Origin: Ruminiclostridium sp.
Lineage (GTDB): Bacteria > Bacillota > Clostridia > Oscillospirales > Ruminococcaceae
Assembly (NCBI GenBank): GCA_024682455.1
Contig: JAIKZF010000005.1
Coordinates: 1 to 42,674 of the forward strand
Reading direction: 5' to 3'
DNA: 42,674 bases
Part shown: one piece after another, positions 9,884 through 22,384 of the stretch
Layout of the letters: every line of letters starts with the position of its first letter
Position numbering within the stretch: the stretch's first letter is position 1
Translations under genes and position numbers: made by a program
Notes under the pieces: model-generated
The model's database searches: none
The model's input: only the letters and a program-made list of their open reading frames with translations
Told to the model about the DNA's origin: nothing

Positions 9884-9950
9884 GTGTCCTGCCCGGAAGG
9901 CCGGACACGAAATGCAGAAGGATTCGGACAGTGCGGTGATTACCGCCGAA
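9884..9950 (+). other. Two hairpins in the rpoB-rpoC intercistronic RNA
   Basis: GTGTCC (9884-9889) pairs with GGACAC (9903-9908), with an inner GCC/GGC extension around CGGAA. A second hairpin, GCGGT (9933-9937) with ACCGC (9942-9946) and an outer TTCGG/CCGAA arm, follows. Neither has a U-tract, so they are not intrinsic terminators; processing or stability elements are possible. The structure is seen; the role is inferred. Confidence 0.55.
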
Positions 9951-9975
9951 TTTACAGAAATTGAGGTTTTTGAAA

Positions 9976-13524
<3,549 letters not shown>

Positions 13525-13532
13525 TATCACGG

Positions 13533-13566
13533 TCATCTCCGGCTTTATGCCGGAGATGATATTTTT
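13533..13566 (+). terminator. Terminator after rpoC
   Basis: TCATCTCCGGC (13533-13543) pairs with GCCGGAGATGA (13549-13559) around TTTAT, followed by TATTTTT. It separates rpoBC from the rpsL operon, which has its own promoter. Confidence 0.92.
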
Positions 13567-13649
13567 GAAGTAATTGTGCACAAAAAGTCGTATCATATCA
13601 CATTTTAACGGGCAGAATGTACAATATTTTCAATAATTATTTGAAAGTA

Positions 13650-13678
13650 TTGACTTTTTGTCCGTTATTGTGTATAAT
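13650..13678 (+). promoter_or_regulatory. Promoter of rpsL-rpsG-fusA
   Basis: TTGACT (13650-13655) and TATAAT (13673-13678) with a 17-bp spacer, after the rpoC terminator and 55 bp before the rpsL start. Confidence 0.85.
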
Positions 13679-13733
13679 ATTTAGTATTGCGGATTGTAAT
13701 TTCCGTAAAATATAATATCGGAGGTGAAATGAA

Positions 13734-14159
13734 TTGCCAACCTTTAACCAGCTTGTAAGAAAGGGAAGAGAGGTTTCCGAAAAGAAGTCCAAGGCACCTG
13801 CACTTTTAAAGGGTCTCAACACTCTTAAGAAGGCTCCTACAGATGTACAGGCTCCCCAGAAGCGCGGAGTATGCACAGCCGTAAGAACTGCAACGCCTAA
13901 GAAGCCTAACTCCGCTATGCGTAAGGTAGCCAGAGTAAGACTTTCGAACGGTTATGAAGTTACCGCTTACATTCCCGGTATCGGACACAAGCTCCAGGAG
14001 CACAGCGTTGTCCTCATCAGAGGCGGACGTGTAAAGGATCTCCCCGGTGTGCGTTATCATATCGTACGCGGAACACTCGACGCACAGGGCGTTGACGGAA
14101 GAATGCAGGGCAGATCCAAGTACGGCGCTAAGCGTCCGAAGGCAGGTAAGAAATCGTAA
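13734..14159 (+). CDS. rpsL: Ribosomal protein S12
   Basis: Small-subunit protein at the decoding centre, 141 residues. It carries [11 protein letters not shown] at the start, QKRGVCTAV, the [15 protein letters not shown] loop (with the Lys often changed in streptomycin resistance still Lys), and [17 protein letters not shown]. Translation starts at TTG 13734; GGAGGTGA (13720-13727) precedes it and a nearby ATG at 13729 is out of frame. Use of TTG for such an abundant protein is unusual and could limit expression. First gene of the str-type operon rpsL-rpsG-fusA. Confidence 0.97.
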   Translation: MPTFNQLVRKGREVSEKKSKAPALLKGLNTLKKAPTDVQAPQKRGVCTAVRTATPKKPNSAMRKVARVRLSNGYEVTAYIPGIGHKLQEHSVVLIRGGRVKDLPGVRYHIVRGTLDAQGVDGRMQGRSKYGAKRPKAGKKS

Positions 14160-14210
14160 GCGAAACTGAATATCGCCCCATAAGAGGTTATTATACATTA
14201 TGATAGTTGC

Positions 14211-14268
14211 CTCGAAATGGCTGGCGGGAGCAGGGTGCCGGAAAACAGCGGCACCGGACGCTTTCGAG
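14211..14268 (+). promoter_or_regulatory. Structured rpsL-rpsG intercistronic RNA, possible S7 control site
   Basis: The 175-bp gap between rpsL and rpsG contains nested pairings: CTCGAAA (14211-14217) with TTTCGAG (14262-14268) outside and GGTGCCG (14234-14240) with CGGCACC (14249-14255) inside. In E. coli, protein S7 represses the str operon by binding the rpsL-rpsG gap. That this element does the same is an inference from position and structure only. Confidence 0.45.
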
Positions 14269-14334
14269 TACCGATGAATTCGTTTTTGCAGTTTTCGGAG
14301 AAAGCTGCGCAAATTTATGAAGGAGGGAAGTAAA

Positions 14335-14805
14335 GTGCCAAGAAGAGGTAATGTACCTAAGCGTGATGTACTGCCGGATCCGCTTTACAATTCGGAGCTG
14401 GTGACAAGACTCATCAACAACATCATGCTTGACGGCAAGAAGGGTGTAGCCCAGAAGATCGTATACGGCGCATTCGAGATCGTAGGCGAGAAGACAGGCA
14501 AGGAACCCCTTGAAGCATTTGAAGAGGCAATGGAGAACATCATGCCTCAGCTCGAAGTAAAGGCTCGCCGTGTAGGCGGTGCAACATATCAGGTCCCCAT
14601 GGAGGTCCGTCCCGAAAGACGCAGAACTCTGGGACTCCGTTGGATCACCCAGTACAGCAGAGCAAGAAACGAAAAGACAATGAAGGAAAGACTCGCAAAC
14701 GAGATCCTTGACGCTCTTAACGGACAGGGCGGCTCGTGCAAGAAGCGCGACGATACCCACAGAATGGCTGAAGCCAACAGAGCGTTCGCACACTATAAGT
14801 GGTAA
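14335..14805 (+). CDS. rpsG: Ribosomal protein S7
   Basis: Primary 16S rRNA-binding protein of the small-subunit head, 156 residues, the standard length. Typical segments are [53 protein letters not shown] and the C-terminal [20 protein letters not shown]. The start is GTG 14335: GGAGG (14322-14326) lies eight bases before it, whereas the in-frame ATG at 14317 sits before that site and would give an atypical N-terminus. Followed 18 bp later by fusA. Confidence 0.97.
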   Translation: MPRRGNVPKRDVLPDPLYNSELVTRLINNIMLDGKKGVAQKIVYGAFEIVGEKTGKEPLEAFEEAMENIMPQLEVKARRVGGATYQVPMEVRPERRRTLGLRWITQYSRARNEKTMKERLANEILDALNGQGGSCKKRDDTHRMAEANRAFAHYKW

Positions 14806-14823
14806 TTTCGAAACGGAGGAAAT

Positions 14824-16902
14824 ATGGCAAGAGACGTAACGCTGGAAATGACCCGTAACATCGGTATCATGGCGCATATCGACGCGGGCAAGACCACCAC
14901 TACCGAACGTATCCTTTACTATACCGGAATCAACCACAAGATAGGTGAGACGCACGACGGCTCGGCTACAATGGACTGGATGGCGCAGGAGCAGGAGAGA
15001 GGTATTACCATCACCTCCGCTGCGACAACAGCTTATTGGAAGCAGCACAGAATAAACATCATTGACACCCCCGGCCACGTTGACTTTACGGTCGAGGTCG
15101 AGCGCTCGCTCAGAGTCCTCGACGGCTCCGTGACCGTCTTCTGCGCAAAGGGCGGCGTTGAGCCCCAGTCGGAGACCGTTTGGCATCAGGCTGATAAGTA
15201 CAAGGTACCGAGAATGGCCTATGTCAACAAAATGGACATCATGGGCGCAGATTTCTATAACGTCGTTCAGATGATGAAGGATCGTTTAAAGACCAACGCG
15301 GTCCCGATCCAGCTTCCTATCGGTTCCGAAGATACGTTCAGAGGAATTATAGACCTCGTTGAAATGAACGCGGACATCTACTATGATGACCTCGGCAAGG
15401 ATATGAGAGTCGAAGAGATCCCCGCCGATATGAAGGAGATCGCCGAGAAGTACAGAACAGAGCTTCTCGAAGCGGTATCCGAGCAGGACGAGGAGATCAT
15501 GAACAAGTACCTCGAGGGTGAGGAGATCACCACAGAGGAGATAAAGAAGTGCATCAGAAAGGCTTGCATAGCCAACGATATGGTACCCGTGACCTGCGGT
15601 ACCTCGTACAGAAACAAGGGCGTTCAGAAGCTCCTTGACGCTGTCGTTGACTATATGCCCTCTCCGCTCGATATCCCGCCTATCAAGGGCGTAAACCCCG
15701 AAACAGGCGAGGAGGAAGAGAGAAGAGCCGGCGATAATGAGCCGTTCTCCGCACTAGCATTCAAGATCGCGACCGACCCGTTCGTAGGTAAGATTTGCTA
15801 CTTCCGCGTATATTCGGGTATCGTCGAGGCAGGTGCAAGCGTCCTCAACGCAACAAAGGACAAGAAAGAGCGCATGGGTCGTATCCTTCAGATGCACGCC
15901 AACCACAGACAGGATCTTGAAGTATGCTACTGCGGCGATATCGCTGCCGCTGTCGGCGTAAAGAATACAACAACGGGCGATACCCTCTGCGACGAGGATC
16001 ACCCGATAATACTTGAGTCCATGGAATTCCCGGATCCCGTTATTGATCTGGCTATCGAGCCCAAGACCAAGGCAGGTCAGGAAAAAATGGCACTCGCGCT
16101 CGCAAAGCTGGCTGAGGAAGACCCCACCTTCAAGACATGGACAGACTCCGAAACGGGTCAGACCATCATCGCAGGTATGGGCGAGCTTCATCTGGAGATC
16201 ATCGTTGACAGACTTCTCCGTGAGTTCAAGGTAGAAGCGAATGTCGGCGCTCCTCAGGTAGCATATAAGGAAACGATCACCACCGCTACCGATGTTGACA
16301 CCAAGTATGCGCGTCAGTCCGGCGGTAAGGGTCAGTATGGTCACGTCAAGCTCAAGGTCGAGCCGAACGAATCCGGCAAGGGCTATGAGTTCATCAACGC
16401 GGTAGTCGGCGGCGCTATCCCGAAGGAGTATATCCCGGCTGTTGACGCGGGTATACAGGGAGCTATGCAGGCAGGCGTTATGGCAGGCTATCCCGTAGTT
16501 GACCTTAAGGTAACACTTTACGACGGTTCCTACCATGAAGTAGACTCGTCCGAAATGGCATTCAAGATCGCCGGTTCTATGGCTATCAAGGAAGCCTGCA
16601 AGAAGGCTAACCCCGTTATCCTCGAACCGATAATGAAGGTCGTTGTCATCGTTCCGGAGGAGTATATGGGCGACGTTATCGGCGACCTCAGCTCCAGACG
16701 CGGTACCATTCAGGGTATGGACGACAGAAACGGCGTAAAGCAGATCAACGCTCTCGTTCCGCTTTCCGAAATGTTCGGTTATTCCAACGACCTGCGCTCC
16801 AAGACGCAGGGCCGCGGACAGTATGTAATGGAGCCTCACAGCTACGTTCAGGTACCGAAGAACATCGCGGATAACATCGTGAACAAGAGAACAAAAGATT
16901 AA
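14824..16902 (+). CDS. fusA: Elongation factor G
   Basis: Translocase GTPase of protein synthesis, 692 residues. GTPase motifs: [13 protein letters not shown] (P-loop), [17 protein letters not shown] and NKMDIMGAD. Domain IV is recognisable by [11 protein letters not shown] and domain V by [20 protein letters not shown] and [12 protein letters not shown] follows ACGGAGGAAAT. Third gene of the rpsL operon. No hairpin terminator is seen before tuf, so read-through into tuf is possible in addition to the tuf promoter. Confidence 0.98.
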   Translation: MARDVTLEMTRNIGIMAHIDAGKTTTTERILYYTGINHKIGETHDGSATMDWMAQEQERGITITSAATTAYWKQHRINIIDTPGHVDFTVEVERSLRVLDGSVTVFCAKGGVEPQSETVWHQADKYKVPRMAYVNKMDIMGADFYNVVQMMKDRLKTNAVPIQLPIGSEDTFRGIIDLVEMNADIYYDDLGKDMRVEEIPADMKEIAEKYRTELLEAVSEQDEEIMNKYLEGEEITTEEIKKCIRKACIANDMVPVTCGTSYRNKGVQKLLDAVVDYMPSPLDIPPIKGVNPETGEEEERRAGDNEPFSALAFKIATDPFVGKICYFRVYSGIVEAGASVLNATKDKKERMGRILQMHANHRQDLEVCYCGDIAAAVGVKNTTTGDTLCDEDHPIILESMEFPDPVIDLAIEPKTKAGQEKMALALAKLAEEDPTFKTWTDSETGQTIIAGMGELHLEIIVDRLLREFKVEANVGAPQVAYKETITTATDVDTKYARQSGGKGQYGHVKLKVEPNESGKGYEFINAVVGGAIPKEYIPAVDAGIQGAMQAGVMAGYPVVDLKVTLYDGSYHEVDSSEMAFKIAGSMAIKEACKKANPVILEPIMKVVVIVPEEYMGDVIGDLSSRRGTIQGMDDRNGVKQINALVPLSEMFGYSNDLRSKTQGRGQYVMEPHSYVQVPKNIADNIVNKRTKD

Positions 16903-16924
16903 TTAAAATTTTTTTAAAAAACAC

Positions 16925-16953
16925 TTGTAATTTTCCGGAATTTTTGGTACAAT
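16925..16953 (+). promoter_or_regulatory. Promoter of tuf
   Basis: TTGTAA (16925-16930) and TACAAT (16948-16953) with a 17-bp spacer in the 103-bp gap between fusA and tuf. It gives tuf separate expression from the S12/S7/EF-G operon. Confidence 0.75.
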
Positions 16954-17005
16954 ATACCTATGGGAAATTCTTGAAATTACCATCAAATTTTAGGAGGAAT
17001 CAAAA

Positions 17006-18208
17006 ATGGCAAAGGAACATTTTAACCGAACCAAACCCCACGTAAACATCGGCACGATCGGTCACGTTGACCATGGTAAGACCACACTTACAGCGGCTAT
17101 CACAAAGGTACTCGCTATGAAGGGTCAGGCTAAGTTCGAGGCTTATGACATGATCGATAAGGCTCCCGAGGAGAGAGAGCGCGGTATCACGATCAACACA
17201 GCTCACGTTGAGTATGAGACAGACAAGCGTCACTACGCTCACGTTGACTGCCCCGGTCACGCTGACTATATCAAGAACATGATCACCGGTGCAGCTCAGA
17301 TGGACGGCGCTATCCTCGTTGTTGCAGGTACAGACGGTCCTATGGCTCAGACAAAGGAGCACATCCTTCTTGCTCACCAGGTAGGCGTTCCCGCAATGGT
17401 AGTATTCATCAACAAGTGCGATGACGTTGACGATCCCGAGCTTCTCGACCTCGTTGAAATGGATATCCGTGATATCCTCACAAAGCATGATTTCCCCGGC
17501 GATGATATCCCCGTTATCCGCGGCTCCGCTAAGGTTGCTCTCGACAGCACAAGCACAGATATCAACGCTCCCGAGTATGCTTGCATCATCGAGCTTATGA
17601 ACGCTGTTGACGATTATATCCCGACACCCGATCGTAAGGCTGATCTCCCGTTCCTTATGCCTGTTGAGGACACAATGACCATCACAGGCCGTGGTACAGT
17701 TGCTACCGGTCGTGTAGAGCGTGGTATCCTCAAGACCAACGATACAGTTGAGATCACAGGTCTTACAGACGAGCCCAAGTCCACTGTTGTTACAGGTATC
17801 GAGATGTTCCGTAAGATCCTCGATTACGCTGAGGCAGGCGACAACATCGGTGCTCTTCTCCGTGGTATCCAGAGAAGCGAGATCGAGCGTGGTCAGGTTC
17901 TCTGCAAGCCCGGTTCGATCCACCCCCACACAAAGTTCTCCGGCCAGGTTTACGTTCTTAAGAAGGACGAGGGCGGCCGTCACACACCTTTCTTCTCCAA
18001 CTACAGACCTCAGTTCTTCTTCAGAACAACTGACGTTACAGGCGTTATCACACTTCCCGCTGACAAGGAAATGTGCATCCCCGGCGATAACGTAACAATG
18101 GATGTTGAGCTCATCACTCCTATCGCTATCGAGGAAGGTCTCCGCTTCGCTATCCGTGAGGGCGGCAGAACCGTTGGTTCGGGCGTTGTAACCAAGATCA
18201 TTGAATAA
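17006..18208 (+). CDS. tuf: Elongation factor Tu
   Basis: GTPase that brings aminoacyl-tRNA to the ribosome, 400 residues. Motifs [32 protein letters not shown] and NKCD are all present, with domain 2/3 segments [13 protein letters not shown] and [19 protein letters not shown]. The ATG follows TAGGAGGAA (16991-16999). Codon choice is more biased than in any neighbour (repeated GAG, ATC, GTT, CTC), fitting its abundance. Ends in a complex terminator region. Confidence 0.98.
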   Translation: MAKEHFNRTKPHVNIGTIGHVDHGKTTLTAAITKVLAMKGQAKFEAYDMIDKAPEERERGITINTAHVEYETDKRHYAHVDCPGHADYIKNMITGAAQMDGAILVVAGTDGPMAQTKEHILLAHQVGVPAMVVFINKCDDVDDPELLDLVEMDIRDILTKHDFPGDDIPVIRGSAKVALDSTSTDINAPEYACIIELMNAVDDYIPTPDRKADLPFLMPVEDTMTITGRGTVATGRVERGILKTNDTVEITGLTDEPKSTVVTGIEMFRKILDYAEAGDNIGALLRGIQRSEIERGQVLCKPGSIHPHTKFSGQVYVLKKDEGGRHTPFFSNYRPQFFFRTTDVTGVITLPADKEMCIPGDNVTMDVELITPIAIEEGLRFAIREGGRTVGSGVVTKIIE

Positions 18209-18227
18209 TTAAAACCCAGTTCTGAAA

Positions 18228-18378
18228 TTTCTCCCTCGGTAAGACCGGGGGAGAAGTGATATTAACAAAAACAGCCAATTGCCTTTGTTGACTCAGGGAT
18301 TTGGATTTCCGGCAGACCGTTCAGGTTTAACCGGGTGTCGTTTCGTCCTTAAAGCCGACATGCAGCGGCTTTTTTTGT
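18228..18378 (+). terminator. Terminator region after tuf
   Basis: A first hairpin, TTCTCCC with GGGAGAA (18228-18254), has no T-run. The likely terminator is AAAGCCG (18351-18357) pairing with CGGCTTT (18366-18372), followed by a T-run. The latter lies inside a larger inverted repeat, TGTCGTTTC (18336-18344) with GAAACGACA (18395-18403). Confidence 0.75.
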
Positions 18379-18420
18379 TGCTTTTTGTCGAAATGAAACG
18401 ACAAGGTACAGCTTTGCTGA

Positions 18421-18455
18421 CAAAAAATGCTCCCGGAAGATCTTCTTCCGGGAGC
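18421..18455 (-). terminator. Terminator of the surface-protein gene
   Basis: GCTCCCGGAAGA and its complement (18429-18455) form a stem of at least 12 bp; on the minus strand it is followed by ATTTTTTG (18421-18428). It lies 20 bp past the stop of the minus-strand gene. Confidence 0.9.
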
Positions 18456-18475
18456 TGCTTGTTTATCGAGTTATT

Positions 18476-21400
18476 TTACTTTCTTTTTCTGCGGGGACTG
18501 AGCACGAGTATGCCAAGTGCGGAGATTGCAACGAGTGTAAGGAGTCCAGACACATCGGAGTCTGTATGCGGGTTGCTGTCCGTGTTGTCCATGTCGATGT
18601 CGATATCGTACATCAGAACATAATCAGAGAATTTGTCAGACTCGAATGAGAGTGTGCAGGTATCAGGGTCATAGGTGAAGGGGATGAAATCTATATTACC
18701 GTCATGTATTCTCGCGAGCACACAATCGTCGGCATATTCATCCAGAAGATCTCTCATGTCTTCCGGGAGCTCTACCGAAACAGATACCGGCTTATCGGCA
18801 TTTTTTATTTCCTCTGTAATTACGCCGTTGACTGTCTTGTAAAGCCTGATATCCCAAAAGACGCCGTCAATGAATCTCTTGTTTATCTGTAATGCAGCGT
18901 TTTTAACGGTGTTCTTTATTTCATCGCTCGGGGAGTCAATAATTGTAACAACTATCTTATAACCGATATCGTCGGTTTCGTCTGTATCGGAGTCTACGTC
19001 GTTGTCATCGTCATCGCTGTCCACAGTCTGATCTATATCATCGTCGTCGTTGTCATCTTCGTCGTCGTCATCGTCATCATCATCATCATCGTCAGTCGGG
19101 TCATCGGACGGGGGAACGACAGGATCCTCAGAAGGCGGAACGTTTGTCGGAGGAATATATATAGGAGGCTGAGGCCAGTGAGGAGTACCCATGTACATCC
19201 ATGTTGCCGTAACTGTAAGGTCGTGAGCGGGCATAACGTTCGGAAGGGCGGGGTTCCAGCCTGTAAACATAAAACCGTCTCTTACGGGGTTCTCGGGAGG
19301 TACGATAACCGCGCCTGCACCAAGCTCGATTGGAGCTATATAAGAGCCGCCGTTGCTGTCAAACGTAAGCGTATAGGTCTGCGTAAGCGTCCATACGGAG
19401 TAAAGCGTAATGTCCTGTGTAACTCTGTCTGTCGTGAGCTCCCACTTATTTGTCAGTGCGGCGTCCGTGTACCATGTCGCCACATATCCGTCTCTCTGGA
19501 TCTCGTTCGGTACGGTCACAAGGCTGTTCCAGTTGACGCTGCTTGTGCCGAGCACGGTGTCGCCCTCCATGAAGGTGACCGTCAGCGGGTTTCCGGGAGC
19601 TACCGTGACCTTTGTGAAAGGCGACGGATTGTGGTTTTCGTCTCCCTTTAAGCGGAAGAAGTAAACGCCGGGCTTAAGATCTTCAATGGCAGAGCTTGGG
19701 TTCTCGGTAATGAGCTCACCTACGGGGGCGTCGGCGTCTGTTTCGGAATATCCGTATTCCATAGCGTAAGTGATATTATCTATCTTACCGTCATTCTTTC
19801 CGCGGATAGTTTCCGCCGTAGCGACGAGACCTGTCGGAGCCGCCTGATCCGCCTTATTGATCCTGAAGTTCGCGGTAGCCTCAGCGGCCTTGTAGTTGGT
19901 GCTTTCCGCGATAGAGGCTCTTATGGTGTAGTCGCCCGCGTTCAGGGGCTTTGTCACAGTATAATCATTGTCGGAGGCTGTTCTTGCCTTATATTCGAAG
20001 GTAACGTTCTCGTTTGAGGTATTGCCTGTAACTTCGGGGGTCGAGGAAGTCTCGTCGAATGTCCAGTCAGCCATGGAGACTGTGATAGCTATGGTAGCCT
20101 TATTGATCTTGAAGTCCGCCGTAGCCACAGCCTCGTTGTAGTTTGCGCTTTCCGCGATAGTGGATCTCACGGTGTATTCGCCCGCTTCTGAGGGCTTTGT
20201 AGCTGTATAATTGTTGTCGGAGGCTGTCTTTAACTTATATTCGTAGATGACATTACCATTTATGGTATTGCCTGTAACTACGGGATCCGAGGCAGTTTCG
20301 CCGTATGTCCAGTCAGCTATGGATACTGCGAGAGGAAGGTTCGCCTTATTGATCTTGAAATTCGCGGTAGCGGTATCGCCGTTGTAGTTGGTGCTTGCCG
20401 CGATAGTGGCTCTAACGGTGTATTCGCCCACGTCTGAGGGCTTTGCAGCTGTATAATCGTTGTCGGTGGCGGTTCTTGCCTTATACTCGTAGGTAACATT
20501 ACCGTTGCCGGAATTGCCGGTAAGAACAGGATCCGAGGCAGTCTCACCGTATGTCCAGTCAGCCATGGTGAGTGTGGGAGCTATGTCCGCCTTTGCGATA
20601 GTGAACTGTGTCGTAGGCTTGGCTCCATTTGCTTCAACAACAACCAGAGCATAGTTTGTGTTTGAGAGCTCGTTTGCCGTAGCGGTGTAGGATTCTCCGG
20701 GAGCGTTGGCGTTTGTCTGCTCGCCCGTTACGATAACGGTGCACACGTCGCCGTTTACGAGGTCGCCCGCTGCTATCGTCGCCGTAGGCTTCTGCGGATT
20801 GCCGTTATAAATAAAATTCGTTGCGCCCCATATAACGTTTGCTATGGGCTTCGGGAGGACTGTGAGAGTTCCCGCTGCGAATGTGATATCGTAGTTGGCG
20901 GAGGTAAGACCCTTCGGAGTAATCGTGTACGCGTGGTTAGCGTCGCTTACGGCGCCGTACTGTGCGTAGGTGTAATCGTAAGCGAGAGCACCGACTAAAA
21001 CCGCAGCCGTCTCATTGTTCACGAAGCCGGTGTATGTAACGCCGTTGTCTGCCGGTGCCTCACCGTAGGTTATCGACTTATTATTAGCCTTGACGGTAAG
21101 GGGAGCCTTGGCTATGGTTACAGAAGTACTGCCGTTTGCGGCGGCGTATGCATCGGACTCGTCACCGGCATTCACTATTTTATAATATACTGTGTAATCA
21201 CCGGGAATTGTTGCTGTCGGGACAGCTGCACCGTAATTATTGCCATCAGTACTGTAACGGAAGGCATAAGCAGTGTTTGTAAGCCCATCGCCCGCAGTAA
21301 TAAGATCCTTAGCGGTACCGTCATACGTCAGGTTTTCTTTGGCAGTTGGTTTTATTACAGCCGTCAGATCCAGTTTAAGTCTGACGGAACTGCCGGCGCT

Positions 21401-21742
21401 GCCATTTATCTGTATATCATTGCCTGTTTGAAGCCAGCATAATATATCCGGCTTGTCAAGAGTAAGCGTATATGGATTTGATTCCGGTTGTACAACGACC
21501 TCATCTTCATTTTTGTACTTATATGTTATTTCGAAACCTTTATCTTCTAAAGCATGACCATCTGAAATGACAAGTTGTATCGTTTCGTTAAAAGCATAGA
21601 AATCCGCAGCCTCGTTATGGTCAATATCATAAACTATCAGCGCTCCGATATCTACTGGCGGCATGAACTGAAACGCTATCAGCACCGAAAGCATCAGCGC
21701 CAGAAAGCCGTGTCTCCTTTTACGTATCACATTTTTATCCAT
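18476..21742 (-). CDS. Large surface protein with MBG-type, tandem and InlB-like repeats
   Basis: A 1088-residue secreted, envelope-anchored protein. Residues 1-33 form a signal peptide (KRRHGF then a hydrophobic stretch). About 200-300 resembles MBG/YDG-type repeats (ITYGEAP, YTITPKGLTSANY). Residues 385-630 are three 82-residue modules, each with a version of MADWTYGETASDP and a GEYTVR-type strand. Around 715-845 are two InlB/Listeria-Bacteroides-like repeats (LTFDSNGGSY, GFMFTGWNPALP). A Pro-rich stretch and a run of Asp (about residues 880-935) follow, then a compact domain and a C-terminal hydrophobic helix ending in RRKRK. The tail carries NPHTDSDVSG before the helix, resembling an NPxTG sorting signal but with Asp instead of Gly; no LPXTG is present. 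Probable role: adhesion or wall display; ligand unknown. Confidence 0.85.
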   Translation of the reverse strand: MDKNVIRKRRHGFLALMLSVLIAFQFMPPVDIGALIVYDIDHNEAADFYAFNETIQLVISDGHALEDKGFEITYKYKNEDEVVVQPESNPYTLTLDKPDILCWLQTGNDIQINGSAGSSVRLKLDLTAVIKPTAKENLTYDGTAKDLITAGDGLTNTAYAFRYSTDGNNYGAAVPTATIPGDYTVYYKIVNAGDESDAYAAANGSTSVTIAKAPLTVKANNKSITYGEAPADNGVTYTGFVNNETAAVLVGALAYDYTYAQYGAVSDANHAYTITPKGLTSANYDITFAAGTLTVLPKPIANVIWGATNFIYNGNPQKPTATIAAGDLVNGDVCTVIVTGEQTNANAPGESYTATANELSNTNYALVVVEANGAKPTTQFTIAKADIAPTLTMADWTYGETASDPVLTGNSGNGNVTYEYKARTATDNDYTAAKPSDVGEYTVRATIAASTNYNGDTATANFKINKANLPLAVSIADWTYGETASDPVVTGNTINGNVIYEYKLKTASDNNYTATKPSEAGEYTVRSTIAESANYNEAVATADFKINKATIAITVSMADWTFDETSSTPEVTGNTSNENVTFEYKARTASDNDYTVTKPLNAGDYTIRASIAESTNYKAAEATANFRINKADQAAPTGLVATAETIRGKNDGKIDNITYAMEYGYSETDADAPVGELITENPSSAIEDLKPGVYFFRLKGDENHNPSPFTKVTVAPGNPLTVTFMEGDTVLGTSSVNWNSLVTVPNEIQRDGYVATWYTDAALTNKWELTTDRVTQDITLYSVWTLTQTYTLTFDSNGGSYIAPIELGAGAVIVPPENPVRDGFMFTGWNPALPNVMPAHDLTVTATWMYMGTPHWPQPPIYIPPTNVPPSEDPVVPPSDDPTDDDDDDDDDDDEDDNDDDDIDQTVDSDDDDNDVDSDTDETDDIGYKIVVTIIDSPSDEIKNTVKNAALQINKRFIDGVFWDIRLYKTVNGVITEEIKNADKPVSVSVELPEDMRDLLDEYADDCVLARIHDGNIDFIPFTYDPDTCTLSFESDKFSDYVLMYDIDIDMDNTDSNPHTDSDVSGLLTLVAISALGILVLSPRRKRK
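19853..20590 (-). repeat. Three tandem 246-bp modules in the surface-protein gene
   Basis: Units at 20345-20590, 20099-20344 and 19853-20098, each exactly 246 bp (82 codons) and starting at an Ala codon after KINK or an equivalent. They share the WTYGETASDP-like strand, an EYK-T-DN-YT core and the NYN/NYK plus FKINK end, with many silent and coding differences, so the duplications are not very recent. Confidence 0.9.
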
Positions 21743-21808
21743 AGTATGGACCTCCGTTCGGTTATCCCATAAATGTGTACAAATACATCATCATATTTAT
21801 ACCATTTT

Positions 21809-21837
21809 ATTATAATACTATTTGTCAAAAAAATCAA
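21809..21837 (-). promoter_or_regulatory. Promoter of the surface-protein gene
   Basis: On the minus strand TTGATT (complement of 21832-21837) and TATAAT (complement of 21809-21814) are 17 bp apart. The leader would be about 60 bases. Confidence 0.7.
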
Positions 21838-21868
21838 GTGTTTTTTTGCGATTTTGAACAAAAAAACT

Positions 21869-21897
21869 AAAAAAAAGCGCTCCCGTGGGGGGAACGC
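21869..21897 (-). terminator. Terminator of the lysine operon
   Basis: On the minus strand GCGTTCCC (complement of 21890-21897) pairs with GGGAGCGC (complement of 21877-21884), one G-T wobble, followed by a run of T. It ends the asd-dapA-dapB-ACT transcript 20 bp after the last stop. Confidence 0.87.
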
Positions 21898-21916
21898 GTT
21901 CCTTGAAGGCTGATAT

Positions 21917-22366
21917 TCAATCAAATATCCTGTGCAGCTCTGTTTCAAAGTCCGTGCTGTCGCTCTCGCGCACCACAACGGATATCTCGTCGAGCGCCGT
22001 CGTGATAAGTATCGGGTTGGCTTTCGCCGCGGCGAGAGCTCTGAACACACTCTCCGCGAAGCCTACGCCGGTTATCATCTCGGCGGACTTGATAATGAAC
22101 TTCACATTGCCGGAGTTTATCATCGGCGGTCTGTCGGCGTTTATCACCTTTGCGGCTTTCAGCATTCTCGGCATATCCTCGTCGGAGAAGGTGAAGCCGA
22201 TCGACGTGCTCTCCGCCGAAACGGGGGTCTTTGAGATCATGTCTATGTTGATCTTCTCGCGCGCAGCGGCGGAGAATACCTTGCAGATAAACTCGCTCTC
22301 GCTGTCGAAGGGGATATTGCCGAAGGTGATTATCGAAACGCCCTCGTTTGTAGTGATATCGGTCAT
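21917..22366 (-). CDS. Stand-alone ACT-domain protein
   Basis: A 149-residue protein that looks like two ACT domains in tandem (about residues 8-80 and 85-149), resembling the regulatory C-terminus of aspartate kinase: VSIITFGNIPFDSESEFICKV, INIDMISKTP, ESTSIGFTFSDED in the first and GVGFAESVFRALAAAKANPILITT in the second. No kinase domain is present, and no signal peptide or membrane segment. ATG at 22366 follows AAAGGAGAA and lies 18 bp after dapB, so it is the last gene of the lysine operon. Inferred role: amino acid (lysine?) sensing subunit for an aspartate kinase or another pathway enzyme. ACT fold is fairly clear; the partner is unknown. Confidence 0.8.
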   Translation of the reverse strand: MTDITTNEGVSIITFGNIPFDSESEFICKVFSAAAREKINIDMISKTPVSAESTSIGFTFSDEDMPRMLKAAKVINADRPPMINSGNVKFIIKSAEMITGVGFAESVFRALAAAKANPILITTALDEISVVVRESDSTDFETELHRIFD

Positions 22367-22384
22367 TGTAGGTTCTCCTTTCGC

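Noticed and set aside
14200-14277. 25-codon ORF in the rpsL-rpsG gap
   Set aside because: The nearest Shine-Dalgarno-like bases are too far from the ATG, and the stretch is better explained as RNA structure.
18279-18623. 114-codon plus-strand ORF after tuf
   Set aside because: It crosses two terminators and the end of the minus-strand surface-protein gene, has no ribosome binding site and no recognisable sequence.
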